Shown piece after piece: positions 1 to 8,672 of a DNA stretch of 64,000 nt. How positions within the stretch are numbered: position 1 is the first letter of the stretch; each line of letters begins with the position of its first letter. The DNA lies in contig NZ_CP061718.1 in the NCBI RefSeq assembly GCF_014764365.1, positions 1,736,001-1,800,000 of the forward strand, given 5' to 3'. This stretch comes from Roseococcus microcysteis (GTDB lineage Bacteria; Pseudomonadota; Alphaproteobacteria; Acetobacterales; Acetobacteraceae). A model generated the notes under the pieces. It saw only the letters and a list, made by a program, of their open reading frames with translations, made no database searches and was not told where the DNA came from. A program made the position numbers and the translations under genes.

Positions 1-1259
1 GCGGGGAAGGACCAGCCCAGCGAGCCCGCCGCGCGCAGGTAGGACTGTCCCGCGCCGTTCAGCTCCACCAGATTGCCGGTCCAGATGCCCGAATAGCCCG
101 TATCGGCCACCAGGATGCCGTCTTCGGGCAAGGCCGCGCTGATCTCGGCGCAGAGCCGGGCCGGGTCTATGGGCGCGTCATTGGAGGCCATGCGCGGCGC
201 CATCGCCGCGCGCCATTCGCGCATGGCGGTCGCGGCGCGCAGCGCGTAGCCACCATCACGCTCCGGCCGGCCGATCAGCGTGTTGAGCGCGGCCAGGCTC
301 AGCTTCGGGTCGCCGCACAGCGCATGTTCCAGCGCGTAGCTGCGCTCGAACTCCAGCGGGTCGGCGTCGAGCTGGATGCAGCGCCGGCCCAGGCGCGGCG
401 TGCGCCAATAGTTCGTCAGCATGTCCGAGGTGTCGGCGCCGATGAAGAAGACCAGCTCCGCCTCATCCACCACCGCGTTCGCCGGTGGGCCGGCATAGGC
501 GCCCAGCACGCCCAGATGCAGCGGGTGGCGCGTCGGCACGATGCCCCGCGCGCCGAGGGAAAGCGCGATCGGCGCCTGCAAGGCCTCGGCCAGCGCCAGC
601 AATTCCGGGCCGCAGCCCGAGAGCAGCGCGCCCTCGCCCACCACCAGCGCCACGCGCTTCGCGCCCAGCAGCAGCGCGGCCGCACGGTCCAGCCCATCGG
701 CGATGGAGCGATGGCGCGGGGCGCGCCAATCGGCCAGTTCCAGCGGCGCGTCCGTGATCTCGCCGCGCTCGATCACCTCGCCCATCAGCCCGTGCAGATC
801 GAGATGCGCGGGGCGCGGCGGCGGCGCCAGCATGGCGGACCAGGCCTGTCGCAGTTGGCGCGGGAAATCCTCCGCGCGCTCCACCAGCGCCGCGTGCTTC
901 GTCACCGCCTGGAAGAGCGGCCCATGCGGCAATTCCTGATAGGCGTTGCGGTGTTGGTGGCCGAGCGGCTTGCGCCCCGTCAGCGCCAGCACCGGCGCGC
1001 GGCCGAGATAGGCATCCTGCAACCCGGCCGCGAGGTTCGCCGCCCCGACCGCCTGCGCCGCCACGACACCCGGCCGGCCGGCGATGCGCGCATAGCCATC
1101 GGCCATGTAGGCGGCGGATTTCTCGGCATGGGCGAGGACGGGCTGCACGCCCACCCGTTCCAGCGCCAGCAGCGTCCGCCGCAGCACCGCATCCACGAAG
1201 AAGAAATGCGAGACGCCCGACCCTCGCAATGACCGGGCGAGCCATTCGGCCCCTTCCAT
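1..1259 (-). CDS. ThDP-dependent enzyme, acetolactate-synthase-like (3' end cut by window edge)
   Basis: Translating the reverse strand from the ATG at 1259 gives about 419 residues before the window ends, so the C-terminal cofactor-binding domain is mostly missing. The N-terminal pyrimidine-binding domain is clear. The motif HAEKSAAYMADGYAR places the cofactor-activating glutamate at about residue 46, as in acetolactate synthase and related decarboxylases. The central transhydrogenase-like domain follows (GAKRVALVVGEGALLSG and FFIGADTSD segments). The start is supported by a purine-rich site (AAGGAAGGGGGAAGC) just upstream. It lies 69 bases after the gene for a periplasmic binding protein on the same strand, so the two may be co-transcribed. 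Substrate cannot be decided. Orphan ThDP enzymes of this type, without an ilvN-like regulatory subunit nearby, are often not true acetolactate synthases. Confidence 0.8.
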   Translation of the reverse strand, partial: MEGAEWLARSLRGSGVSHFFFVDAVLRRTLLALERVGVQPVLAHAEKSAAYMADGYARIAGRPGVVAAQAVGAANLAAGLQDAYLGRAPVLALTGRKPLGHQHRNAYQELPHGPLFQAVTKHAALVERAEDFPRQLRQAWSAMLAPPPRPAHLDLHGLMGEVIERGEITDAPLELADWRAPRHRSIADGLDRAAALLLGAKRVALVVGEGALLSGCGPELLALAEALQAPIALSLGARGIVPTRHPLHLGVLGAYAGPPANAVVDEAELVFFIGADTSDMLTNYWRTPRLGRRCIQLDADPLEFERSYALEHALCGDPKLSLAALNTLIGRPERDGGYALRAATAMREWRAAMAPRMASNDAPIDPARLCAEISAALPEDGILVADTGYSGIWTGNLVELNGAGQSYLRAAGSLGWSFP

Positions 1260-1328
1260 CCGCTTCCCCCTTCCTTGACGGGAAGGAGGGTCGCGCGGGG
1301 GGCCCGCCCGGTCAATCCGCGGGCAGCT

Positions 1329-2288
1329 TCAGCGGCTGCGCTCGATCCCGATGGCGCGAACCACCCGGCCCAGCGCCTCGCTTTCCGCCGCGATCAGGCG
1401 GGCGGATTCCTCGGGACCGCGGAACTGCGGCGTCACGCCGCTGCGGGCCAGCTGCTGCTGGAAGCGCTCGGTGCGCCAGGCGGCCTCGAAGGCCGTCATC
1501 AGCGCGGCGCGGCGGTCGGCGGGCAGGCCGCGCGGGGCCAGCATGCCCCACCAGATCAGCGTCTCCTCCTCCGGGATGCCCAGCGCGTCGAGGCCGCTGC
1601 CCGTGGGCACCGCCGGGTGCTGGTCACGCTGCGTCAGGATCAGGCAGCGGGCGCGCCCGTCGCGGATGGCCGGCATGGCGACCGCGATGGAGCCGCCATA
1701 GAGCTGGATATGCCCGCCGCTGAAGGCCGTCAGCGTCTGCGCGGCGCCCTGGAAGGGCACCATGGTCCCCTCCACGCCCAGCCGGCGGAAGACGCGCTCG
1801 GCGGCCAGGTGCATGTTCCCGCCCACGCCGTCGGTGCCATAGGTGTAGCCGCCCGGGTCGGCGCGCATGGCCGCGATCAGGCTCCGCGCGTCCTGGTGGG
1901 GGCTGTCATTCCGCACGCAGAGGGTGAAGCCCACATGGCCCACCATGAACATCGGCTCCAGCTGGTCCACGGTGTAGCGCACGTTCATCACATGCGGCGC
2001 GGCGGTGATGGGCGAGTTGGCGGTGAACATCAGCGTGTGGCCATCGGGCCGCTGGTCCACCACGAACTGCGTGCCGATGGTGGAGGAGGCGCCGGGCCGG
2101 TTCTCCACCGCGATGGGCTGGCCGAGCGAGTTCCCCACCAGCTCCGCCAGCAGCCGCGCGAAGACGTCCGTACCGCCGCCTGGCGCGATGGGAACGATGA
2201 TGCGGATGGGCCGTTCGAAGGATTGGGCGGCCGCGGGGGCGATGGCGGCGAAGGCAAGGCCGCAGGCAAGCAGGGCGCGCTTCAGCAT
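1329..2288 (-). CDS. Bug/TctC-family tripartite tricarboxylate transporter substrate-binding protein
   Basis: A protein of 319 residues. It starts with a Sec-type signal peptide (MLKRALLACGLAFAAIAPAAA, cleavage near AQS), then the family N-terminus RPIRIIVPIAPGGGTDVFAR. Downstream blocks such as VENRPGASSTIGTQFV and the C-terminal lobe match periplasmic Bug proteins. These bind small carboxylates or amides and normally feed a TctAB-type permease. No tctA or tctB lies next to it. This is common for the family in Acetobacteraceae and Burkholderiales, where many orphan receptors exist. It precedes the ThDP enzyme on the same strand. The start at 2288 was chosen because it gives the signal peptide; upstream in-frame codons would bury it. 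The ligand is unknown. Confidence 0.88.
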   Translation of the reverse strand: MLKRALLACGLAFAAIAPAAAQSFERPIRIIVPIAPGGGTDVFARLLAELVGNSLGQPIAVENRPGASSTIGTQFVVDQRPDGHTLMFTANSPITAAPHVMNVRYTVDQLEPMFMVGHVGFTLCVRNDSPHQDARSLIAAMRADPGGYTYGTDGVGGNMHLAAERVFRRLGVEGTMVPFQGAAQTLTAFSGGHIQLYGGSIAVAMPAIRDGRARCLILTQRDQHPAVPTGSGLDALGIPEEETLIWWGMLAPRGLPADRRAALMTAFEAAWRTERFQQQLARSGVTPQFRGPEESARLIAAESEALGRVVRAIGIERSR

Positions 2289-2439
2289 GGACGGGTTTCT
2301 CCCTGAGGGGTCGAGGTTCGCGCGCAACTTCGCACGCGCCACCCAGGGAACAACCCTTTCGCCCCCGCAAACCATCCGGACAAATCCCAGCCTGCCCGAC
2401 AAAGCGGCAGGCTGGGGCCCATTCAGGGGGCAGCGCCGC

Positions 2440-3377
2440 TCAGCGCGCCCAGGGGTTCCGCCGCTGCGGCGCCTGGCCCCAGGGCGAACCGCCCACCGAG
2501 GCCGGCTTGGCCCAGCCGCCCGGCGCCACGCCCGCACCGCCGCCACTGCCCCGCATGGCCATGAGGCGCGCGATGCGCTCCTCCGTCGGCGGGTGGGTGG
2601 AAAACAGCCCATCAATCCGGAAGCCCGAGAGCGGGTTGATGATGAACATATGCGCCGTGGCCGGATTGGCCTCCGCCGCCTGGTTCACCCGCCCCTGCTT
2701 GTAGCGCTCGAGCTGCGCCAGCCCGTTCGCCAGCCAGGCCGGGTCGCCGCAGATGCGCGCGCCCTCGGCGTCCGCCTCGTATTCGCGCGAACGGCTGATG
2801 GCCATCTGCACCACCATGGCGGCGATCGGGCCCAGGATCATCAGCAGGATCATGCCGATCAGGCCGAAGGGGCTTCGGCTGTCGCGGTTGCCGCCCATCA
2901 TGAAGCCGAACTGCGCGAGGAAGCCGATGGCGCCCGCGATGCTCGCCGTCACGGCCATGATCAGCGTGTCGCGGTTCTTGATGTGCGCCATCTCGTGCGC
3001 GATGACGCCGGCCACCTCCTGCTCGCTCATCATGTTCAGCAGGCCGGTGTTCAGCGCCACCACACCCTTTTCCGGGCTGCGGCCGGTGGCGAAGGCGTTG
3101 GGCTGGTCCTCATGGATGATGTAGAGCGCGGGCATGGGAATGCCGGCCCGCTGCGCCAGGCGCTCGGTCATGGCGTAGAGCTGCGGCGCCTCCTGCGGCG
3201 TCACGGGCTGGGCGTTGTGCATGCGCAGCACCATCCCGTCGCCGCCCCACCAGGCGAACAGGTTCATGCCGCCCGCGATCAGCAGCGCGATCATGGCACC
3301 GCCCTGCCCCCCACCAGATAGCCGACCGCCAGAAACAAGGCCGTCATGCCCGCCAGCAGGATGAACGTCTTGGCCAT
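2440..3377 (-). CDS. htpX: Zinc metalloprotease HtpX (M48B), interrupted by an apparent 1-base deletion
   Basis: Membrane-bound quality-control protease. Joined across the defect it is about 312 residues. The first membrane segment is [20 protein letters not shown]. The zinc site HEMAH has His128, Glu129 and His132, and a third ligand Glu lies in REYEADAEG (about residue 201). Two further hydrophobic segments lie between the zinc motif and the third ligand. The reading frame breaks in a run of six C on the + strand (3307-3312). One extra G in the coding strand would restore [16 protein letters not shown]. As written, the first frame ends after 28 residues, and its TGA overlaps an in-frame ATG (3294) that opens the remaining 284 residues (ATGA overlap). 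A sequencing error, a real mutation, or a coupled split product are all possible. A Shine-Dalgarno-like GGAAG precedes the ATG at 3377. It is divergent from the DUF1674 gene. Confidence 0.85.
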
Positions 3378-3413
3378 CTTCCGAAACTCCTTCCAAACCC
3401 CCAGATCGTGTGC

Positions 3414-3602
3414 ATGAACGCGCCAGACAAGCCGACAGACGCCATCCCCGGCGGCAAGCCCCGCACCGCACCCCCGCTGACGAAGATCGAGCGGCCGAAA
3501 CACCCGCCCGCACCACCCGGAAGCGAAGACGGCGGCCCCACCGGCCCCGAGCCCACGCGCTACAACGACTGGGAACGCAAGGGCCGGGTCAGCGATTTCT
3601 GA
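3414..3602 (+). CDS. DUF1674 / SDHAF4-like small protein
   Basis: A 62-residue soluble protein. Its C-terminus carries the family signature ([17 protein letters not shown] then VSDF), typical of DUF1674 and of the eukaryotic/alphaproteobacterial succinate dehydrogenase assembly factor 4. That factor binds flavinylated SdhA during complex II assembly. The N-terminus is Pro/Lys-rich and looks disordered. An alternative GTG start lies two codons upstream at 3408; the ATG at 3414 is preferred. The gene is divergent from htpX, with 36 bases between start codons, so the promoters must overlap. No sdh genes are in the window, so the functional link comes from family knowledge only. Confidence 0.8.
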   Translation: MNAPDKPTDAIPGGKPRTAPPLTKIERPKHPPAPPGSEDGGPTGPEPTRYNDWERKGRVSDF

Positions 3603-3613
3603 GGGCGCGCCGC

Positions 3614-3819
3614 GGGGAGGACGCCGTCCTCCCCACACCCCACCTGCCAGAGGCCGAGGGCCTCTGGACACCCATTCGATTGTTGGGGTTTTCGGGAGGG
3701 GGCGTCACGGGCGCGCCGCTGATCACGGGCGGGCCATGCCCCCTCCCGCAAACCCCAAAACTGACGGTTTCCAAAGGCCATGGCCTTTGGCAGGGGGTGC
3801 GGGGGACAGCGTCCCCCGC
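3614..3819. repeat. Nested multi-hairpin palindromic intergenic element (about 206 bp)
   Basis: Five inverted repeats are packed between the DUF1674 stop and the ychF stop. 3614-3623/3625-3634 has perfect 10-bp arms. 3647-3655/3659-3667 has perfect 9-bp arms around GAG. 3683-3703 pairs with 3738-3758 (TTGGGGTTTTCGGGAGGGGGC-type arms, nearly perfect, 34 bases apart). 3771-3790 is a perfect 20-bp palindrome. 3799-3807/3811-3819 has perfect 9-bp arms around AGC. The outer hairpins on the left are also partly complementary to those on the right, so the whole element can fold as one imperfect cruciform. It lies between convergent genes and could end transcription from both sides. It resembles a dispersed intergenic repeat, but no second copy is in this window. 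Confidence 0.75.
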
Positions 3820-3827
3820 GATGCCCC

Positions 3828-4922
3828 TCAGACGTTGAACCGGAACAGCATCACGTCGCCGTCGCGGACGATGTAGGTCTTGCCTTCCACCCGCATCTTG
3901 CCCGCTTCCTTGGCGCCCTGTTCGCCGCCGAGCTTCACGTAGTCGTCGAAGGCGATGGTTTCGGCGGCGATGAAGCCGCGTTCGAAATCGCCATGGATGA
4001 CGCCGGCGGCCTGGGGCGCGGTCATGCCCTGGGTGATGGTCCAGGCGCGGGTTTCCTTGGGGCCGCAGGTGAAATAGGTGACCAGCCCCAGCAACTCATA
4101 GCCCGCGCGGATGACGCGATCGAGGCCGCTGTCGCTGAGGCCCAGGGTTTCGAGGAATTCGCCGCGGTCGGCCTCGGCCATCTGCGCGATCTCGGCCTCG
4201 ATGGCGGCGGAGACGACGACGGCGCGCGCGCCCTCGGCCTTGGCGCGGGCCATCACCTTCTCGCTGTGCGCATTGCCGGTGGCGGCGGAGCCCTCCTCGA
4301 CATTGCAGACATAGAGCACGGGCTTGGTGGTCATCAGCCCCAGGCGGCGCGCGGCCTCCTCCTCGCCCTTGGGGACGGCGGTGCGGGCGGGGCGGCCAGC
4401 GGAAAGGGCTGGGATCAGCACCTCGACCAAGGCGAGCTGCGCGGCCGCTTCCTTGTCATTGCCGCGCGCCTTCTTCTGGAGTTGCGGCACGCGCTTCTCC
4501 AGGCTGTCGAGGTCGGCGAGCATGAGCTCGGTCTCGACCGTCTCGGCGTCGCGCAGCGGGTCCACGCTGCCATCCACATGGGTGACGTCGCCATCCTCGA
4601 AGCAGCGCAGGACGTGGACGATGGCGTCCACCTCGCGGATATTGCCGAGGAACTGGTTGCCCAGCCCCTCCCCGCGCGAGGCGCCGCGCACCAGCCCCGC
4701 GATGTCCACGAATTCGAGGCTGGTGGGAACGATCTTCTGGCTCTTCGCGATGGCGGCGAGCTGGCCGAGGCGCGGGTCCGGCACCGCGACCCGGCCCACA
4801 TTGGGCTCGATGGTGCAGAAGGGGTAGTTGGCCGCCTGGGCTGCCACCGTCTGCGTCAGCGCGTTGAAGAGGGTGGATTTGCCCACATTGGGCAGGCCCA
4901 CGATGCCGCAGTTGAAACCCAT
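3828..4922 (-). CDS. ychF: Redox-regulated ATPase/GTPase YchF (OLA1 family)
   Basis: 364 residues, the usual length. The protein opens MGFNCGIVGLPNVGKST, with the P-loop at residues 9-17. The G3-type block DIAGLVRGASRGEGLGNQFL follows, then the family's NxxE-type base-recognition segment (VCNVEEG). The C-terminal TGS-like domain ends in IVRDGDVMLFRFNV. YchF is a ribosome-associated TRAFAC ATPase involved in translation and stress control. The start at 4922 gives the canonical N-terminus. It is the last gene of the rplY-pth-(unknown)-ychF row, 28 bases after the unknown gene. The rplY-pth-ychF arrangement is conserved in alphaproteobacteria. Confidence 0.97.
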   Translation of the reverse strand: MGFNCGIVGLPNVGKSTLFNALTQTVAAQAANYPFCTIEPNVGRVAVPDPRLGQLAAIAKSQKIVPTSLEFVDIAGLVRGASRGEGLGNQFLGNIREVDAIVHVLRCFEDGDVTHVDGSVDPLRDAETVETELMLADLDSLEKRVPQLQKKARGNDKEAAAQLALVEVLIPALSAGRPARTAVPKGEEEAARRLGLMTTKPVLYVCNVEEGSAATGNAHSEKVMARAKAEGARAVVVSAAIEAEIAQMAEADRGEFLETLGLSDSGLDRVIRAGYELLGLVTYFTCGPKETRAWTITQGMTAPQAAGVIHGDFERGFIAAETIAFDDYVKLGGEQGAKEAGKMRVEGKTYIVRDGDVMLFRFNV

Positions 4923-4950
4923 GGAATTGGCCTTGGCGGTAAGGGGTGTG

Positions 4951-5397
4951 TCAGCCGGCGATCGCGGCGGCGAGGTCCTGCACGCGGATGGCGGCCGCGA
5001 TCCGGGCCGAGGCGTCATCCGTGGGCAGGCTGAGGGCGGCGGCGCGCAGCAGCGGCACCAGCACGGTGGGCGGCAGGCCCACGCGCTTGGTCGCGGCGGC
5101 GAGTGCCGCGCCGAGCTCGGGCGCCGGCCCGCCGGGAGCGATGATGTCGGCCGCCTCCAGCAGCAGGGCCGCGCGGATGGCGGCCTCGCCGGCCGCGGCG
5201 GAGACGGCGCGCAGGCGCCGCACGTCGGAGAGGGGGCCGGCTTCGGTCGGCGTGGGCAGGCAGGCGCGCAGCCCGGCGGCCGCCTGCGCCTCGGTGGCCG
5301 CGAATTGCCGCAGCGCCTGGGCGATGGCGGCGGCGGCATTGGCCATGTCCTCGGGACCGGGCCCGCCGAAGAATTCCTCCACGACCATGGGCTCCAT
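4951..5397 (-). CDS. Uncharacterised 148-residue Ala-rich protein between pth and ychF
   Basis: A 148-residue, Ala-rich, helix-prone protein with no signal peptide or membrane segment and no motif I recognise. Its ATG shares one base with the pth stop codon (TGATG), implying translational coupling, and ychF starts 28 bases after its end. Its place inside a conserved translation-related operon, together with coupled translation, argues that it is a real gene rather than chance coding in GC-rich DNA. Function unknown. The predicted chain of amphipathic helices could be a small helical-repeat or regulatory domain. Confidence 0.65.
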   Translation of the reverse strand: MEPMVVEEFFGGPGPEDMANAAAAIAQALRQFAATEAQAAAGLRACLPTPTEAGPLSDVRRLRAVSAAAGEAAIRAALLLEAADIIAPGGPAPELGAALAAATKRVGLPPTVLVPLLRAAALSLPTDDASARIAAAIRVQDLAAAIAG

Positions 5398-5975
5398 CAG
5401 GGGGTCTCCTGGGTCAGATAGGCCACGCGGGTCATGAATTCCTCCGCCTTGCCGGTGGCGAGCAAGGGGGCCGCATCGGCCAGCGCGTCCAGCAGGGGTT
5501 CGACCCAGGTGTCGGCCTTGGCGAAATTGCCCAGCACATGTCCGGTCACGCGGTCCTTGTGGCCGGGGTGGCCGATGCCGAGGCGCACGCGGCCGAAATC
5601 GGGCGTGGCCAGCGCGCGCTGCATGTCGCGCAGTCCGTTATGGCCGGCGGTGCCGCCGCCCTTCTTCACCCGGACCTTGCCGGGGGCGAGGTCCAGCTCG
5701 TCATGCCAGGCCCAGATGTCGGCGGGGGGGATCTTGTGGAAGGCGCAGGCGGCCTGCACCGCCTCGCCGCTCAAATTCATGTAGGTCATGGGCTTGAGCA
5801 GCAGCAGGCGTTGCCCGCCCACGCTGCCATCGCAAACCTCGCCCTTGAACTTGGACCGCCACGGCGCGAAGCCGTGGCGGCGTGCGATGGCGTCGAGCGC
5901 CATGAAGCCGATGTTGTGGCGCTGCTTCGCATGTTCGGACCCCGGATTGCCGAGGCCCACCCAAAGCCGCACCAC
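5397..5975 (-). CDS. pth: Peptidyl-tRNA hydrolase
   Basis: 192 residues, normal for bacterial Pth. It hydrolyses the ester bond of peptidyl-tRNAs dropped by the ribosome. The N-terminus reads MVRLWVGLGNPG with substrate-binding Asn10. Catalytic His20 lies in the RHNIGF motif. The MTYMNLSGEAV and WHDELDL blocks hold the other conserved active-site residues, and GHNGLRD supplies the usual Gly-His-Asn segment. It starts 12 bases after rplY and its stop overlaps the next ATG, so it sits inside the operon. Confidence 0.97.
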   Translation of the reverse strand: MVRLWVGLGNPGSEHAKQRHNIGFMALDAIARRHGFAPWRSKFKGEVCDGSVGGQRLLLLKPMTYMNLSGEAVQAACAFHKIPPADIWAWHDELDLAPGKVRVKKGGGTAGHNGLRDMQRALATPDFGRVRLGIGHPGHKDRVTGHVLGNFAKADTWVEPLLDALADAAPLLATGKAEEFMTRVAYLTQETP

Positions 5976-5987
5976 GAACCTCCCGGC

Positions 5988-6683
5988 TTACTTCTTCTTC
6001 GCCGGGGCGGCGGCGGCGGCGGCGGCAGGCGCCTTCGCGGCCGGCTTGGCCGCGGCCTTGCCGCCCTTCTTCGCGGGCTCGGCGGCGGCGACCGGGGCGG
6101 CCACCTCCTCGACCACGGTCGGCGGGGCGATGGTGGCCACCACGAAGTCGCGGCCGGTGATCACGGGCTTGGCGTCCGCCTTGTCCACCACGGCCGACCA
6201 GCGGATGCTGTCGCCGATCTTGGCTTCGGCCAGGTCAATGTGGAAGGTCTCGGGCACCGCCTCGGGGTCCACCAGCACTTCCAGTTCACGCCGGACCACG
6301 TTCAGCACGCCGCCCGCCTTCAGGCCGGGGCAGCTCTCCTCATGCTTGAACACGACCGGCACCTTGATGCGGATGCGGGCCCCCGGCGCCAGGCGCTGGA
6401 AGTCAATGTGGATGGGGCGGTCGGTCACGGGGTGGAACTGCACCTCGCGCAGAAGGGCGCGCTCGGTCGGGCCGTCCTTCACCACCACGTCATAGACGTG
6501 CGACTGCCAGGAGCCCTTGTGCAGCTCCTTCATGATGTCGCGGGGGTCGAAGGCGACCAGCGTGGCCTCCCGCTTCGCCCCATAGACGACACCGGGGACA
6601 AGCCCCTCTCGCCGGGTCGCGCGCGCCGCCCCCTTACCGGCACGCCCGCGCGCCTCGGCCTCGATCCGAATGGTCTGGACCAT
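5988..6683 (-). CDS. rplY: 50S ribosomal protein bL25, Ctc form
   Basis: 231 residues, the long TL5/Ctc-type bL25 that binds 5S rRNA. The N-terminal 5S-binding domain (TRREGLVPGVVYGAKREATLVAF) is followed by the beta-rich C-terminal domain. The last 40 or so residues are an Ala/Lys/Pro-rich tail ending in KKK, as in many Rhodospirillales. The start at 6683 is supported by AAGGAG seven bases upstream. It is the first gene of the rplY-pth-unknown-ychF row. The prs gene often found upstream in alphaproteobacteria is replaced here by a chemoreceptor gene. Confidence 0.95.
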   Translation of the reverse strand: MVQTIRIEAEARGRAGKGAARATRREGLVPGVVYGAKREATLVAFDPRDIMKELHKGSWQSHVYDVVVKDGPTERALLREVQFHPVTDRPIHIDFQRLAPGARIRIKVPVVFKHEESCPGLKAGGVLNVVRRELEVLVDPEAVPETFHIDLAEAKIGDSIRWSAVVDKADAKPVITGRDFVVATIAPPTVVEEVAAPVAAAEPAKKGGKAAAKPAAKAPAAAAAAAPAKKK

Positions 6684-6810
6684 GCCAGAAACTCCTTGCT
6701 GCGGGTATGTTTCGCCCCTGCCCAGGCAGATGCCCGAACGGAAGCAGGCGGCCTCCAGGGGTGCCGCCCTGGCGCGGGGTGTAGGCGATGCCGGCGCCGC
6801 CGGCAAGGTC

Positions 6811-8274
6811 TCAGGCGGCGCGCAGGCCCTCTGTCGTGTCCTGCAAGGTGTTGCGGAGGATCACGGCCTCGTTCCGGAGGGCATCGGCCATGCTTTCAAG
6901 CTCCGACACCGCCTCGGCCGTGCGCCCCATGCGGTCCACCGCCCGGCTCACCGCCGCCGCGGCGGCTTCGGTGCCCTGCGACACGGTGGCGCTGGCGCCC
7001 GCGATCTCACGCGTGGCCGTCCCCTGCTCCTCCACGGCCGAGGCGATGGTGCCGGCCACCTCATTCACCTCGCCCACCACCTGGCTGATGGCCTGGATGG
7101 CCGCCACGGCATCAGCGGTCGCGGCGCGGATGGCGCTGATCTGCTGGCCGATCTCCTCCGTGGCGCGGGCGGTCTGCCCGGCCAGGTTCTTTACCTCGCT
7201 CGCCACCACGGCGAAGCCCTTGCCGGCCTCACCGGCCCGCGCCGCCTCGATCGTCGCGTTCAGCGCCAGCAGGTTCGTCTGCCCCGCGATGTCGCTGATC
7301 AGGCGCAGCACGTCGCCGATGCGCTGCGCGCTATCCGACAGGCCGTTCACGATGGCCCCGGTGCTCTCGGTCTGGGCGGCGGCGCGGCCCGCGACCTGGC
7401 TGGCCTGGGCCACGCGCCGGGTGATCTCGCACACCGCCGCGGCCAGCTCCTCCGAGGCGGCGGCCACGGTCTGCACGCCGCTCGCCGCCTCGGCCACGGC
7501 GCTGCGGGCGGCCTCGGCCTGTTCCGCCGCGGCATTGGCTTCCCCGCTGATGCGGCGCGCGGCCTCGTCCAGCGCGGCCGATGCCGTGTCCACCTCGCGG
7601 GCCACGCCGCCCAGGGCGTGCTCCACGCTGTCCGCGGTGGCGGCGCGGGTGCGGCGGCTGGCGGCCTGGGATTCCGCCTCGCCGGCCAGGCGGCGCTGCG
7701 CCTCGACGGCCTCGGCGGCGCGGGCGGCGCGGGCCTCGGCCAGCGCGGCATCGGCCGCCGCCGCAGCCCGGGGCAGGCCACGCACCAGCAGCAGCAGCCC
7801 GCCCGCCTCCACCAGCAGGATGGCGGCATGCAGCAGCACCCGGCCGAGATTGCCGTCCGGCACGCCGAACACGGCCATGGGGGCCAGGTAGCTCAGCACC
7901 AGGTGGTGCAGGGCGACGGTGACGGTGGCCACCAGCACGGCGCGCCAGTCGCAATAGCCTGCCAGCAGCGCGAGGCCGGCGAAATAGGCCATATGCGCGT
8001 CCAGGGTCCAGGCGGCGGGCGCCAGCCAGACCTGGACGGAGATGGCCGCCATCAGCGCCACCGCCATGGTCTGCCCGGCCACGGGGCTGCCGGCGCCACG
8101 CCGTGCCGCGAGGCCCGCGGCCAGGGCCAGCAGCGCCACCCCGAGCGTGCCGAGGAGAAGGTCCTCCATCGGGGCGCTGGAGGAGAGCCCGACCAGGGGC
8201 GTCAATAGGATCATCCCCGCCATCAGGCACAGGAGGAAGCGGCCCGTCTGGGCGCGGAAATGCGTGAGGTCCAT
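6811..8274 (-). CDS. Methyl-accepting chemotaxis protein with a multi-span membrane sensor
   Basis: 487 residues. The N-terminal 165 or so residues hold about six hydrophobic segments (starting [18 protein letters not shown]) with short connecting loops, and no large periplasmic ligand domain. A long Ala-rich coiled coil follows. The signalling hairpin tip matches the family ([20 protein letters not shown] then [18 protein letters not shown]). The protein therefore couples an integral membrane sensor to CheA/CheW signalling. No HAMP domain is obvious. The start at 8274 places a short cytoplasmic tail ([12 protein letters not shown]) before the first membrane segment. A small membrane-protein gene lies 10 bases upstream on the same strand. 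No other che genes are nearby, so it is an orphan receptor. Confidence 0.88.
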   Translation of the reverse strand: MDLTHFRAQTGRFLLCLMAGMILLTPLVGLSSSAPMEDLLLGTLGVALLALAAGLAARRGAGSPVAGQTMAVALMAAISVQVWLAPAAWTLDAHMAYFAGLALLAGYCDWRAVLVATVTVALHHLVLSYLAPMAVFGVPDGNLGRVLLHAAILLVEAGGLLLLVRGLPRAAAAADAALAEARAARAAEAVEAQRRLAGEAESQAASRRTRAATADSVEHALGGVAREVDTASAALDEAARRISGEANAAAEQAEAARSAVAEAASGVQTVAAASEELAAAVCEITRRVAQASQVAGRAAAQTESTGAIVNGLSDSAQRIGDVLRLISDIAGQTNLLALNATIEAARAGEAGKGFAVVASEVKNLAGQTARATEEIGQQISAIRAATADAVAAIQAISQVVGEVNEVAGTIASAVEEQGTATREIAGASATVSQGTEAAAAAVSRAVDRMGRTAEAVSELESMADALRNEAVILRNTLQDTTEGLRAA

Positions 8275-8284
8275 GGTGTAGCCC

Positions 8285-8590
8285 CTACAGGCACCCGCCG
8301 GAGCGGGTGGAGTTGATGGCCAGCCAGCCGCCCGTCTGCCGCAGCAGCGCCATGGGGCTGGCCTGCGGGTGATCGGGCTGGAGGTGGAGAAGGCGCAGCG
8401 GTCCCAGGTCACGCCAGCCCGTCACGCGCCAGCCGGCGACGGCAAGCACGGAGGGCGACGCGGCGGCGGGAAGTGTCAGGAGAACCGGCTGCCCCGCGCG
8501 CGGCCACAGCACGGCCAGCAGCAGGAAGATGCAACTGGCCCCGAGCAGAACCAGAACGAATGGGTGGCTGGAAGCTTCCTGGTCCCGCAT
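8285..8590 (-). CDS. Small membrane-anchored protein preceding the chemoreceptor
   Basis: A 101-residue protein of unknown family. One strong hydrophobic segment ([20 protein letters not shown]) spans residues 11-30 and could be a membrane anchor or an uncleaved signal. A hydrophilic domain with several Trp, Arg and Leu residues follows. The gene ends 10 bases before the chemoreceptor start, so the two are probably co-transcribed, and the domain may lie in the periplasm. I do not recognise a homologue. A real gene is favoured by the membrane segment plus the spacing. Confidence 0.55.
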   Translation of the reverse strand: MRDQEASSHPFVLVLLGASCIFLLLAVLWPRAGQPVLLTLPAAASPSVLAVAGWRVTGWRDLGPLRLLHLQPDHPQASPMALLRQTGGWLAINSTRSGGCL

Positions 8591-8672
8591 GCGGCAAGAA
8601 ATGCCAGGAAGTCTTGAAGATTTCCTTGCGTCCGTGCGGCGCCGTGCGGCCCGTCAGGCCGCGCGCGGCCCC

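Noticed and set aside
3291-3671. A separate 126-codon gene upstream of htpX on the minus strand
   Set aside because: Only its last 28 codons make sense, as the HtpX N-terminus. The rest overlaps the divergent DUF1674 gene.
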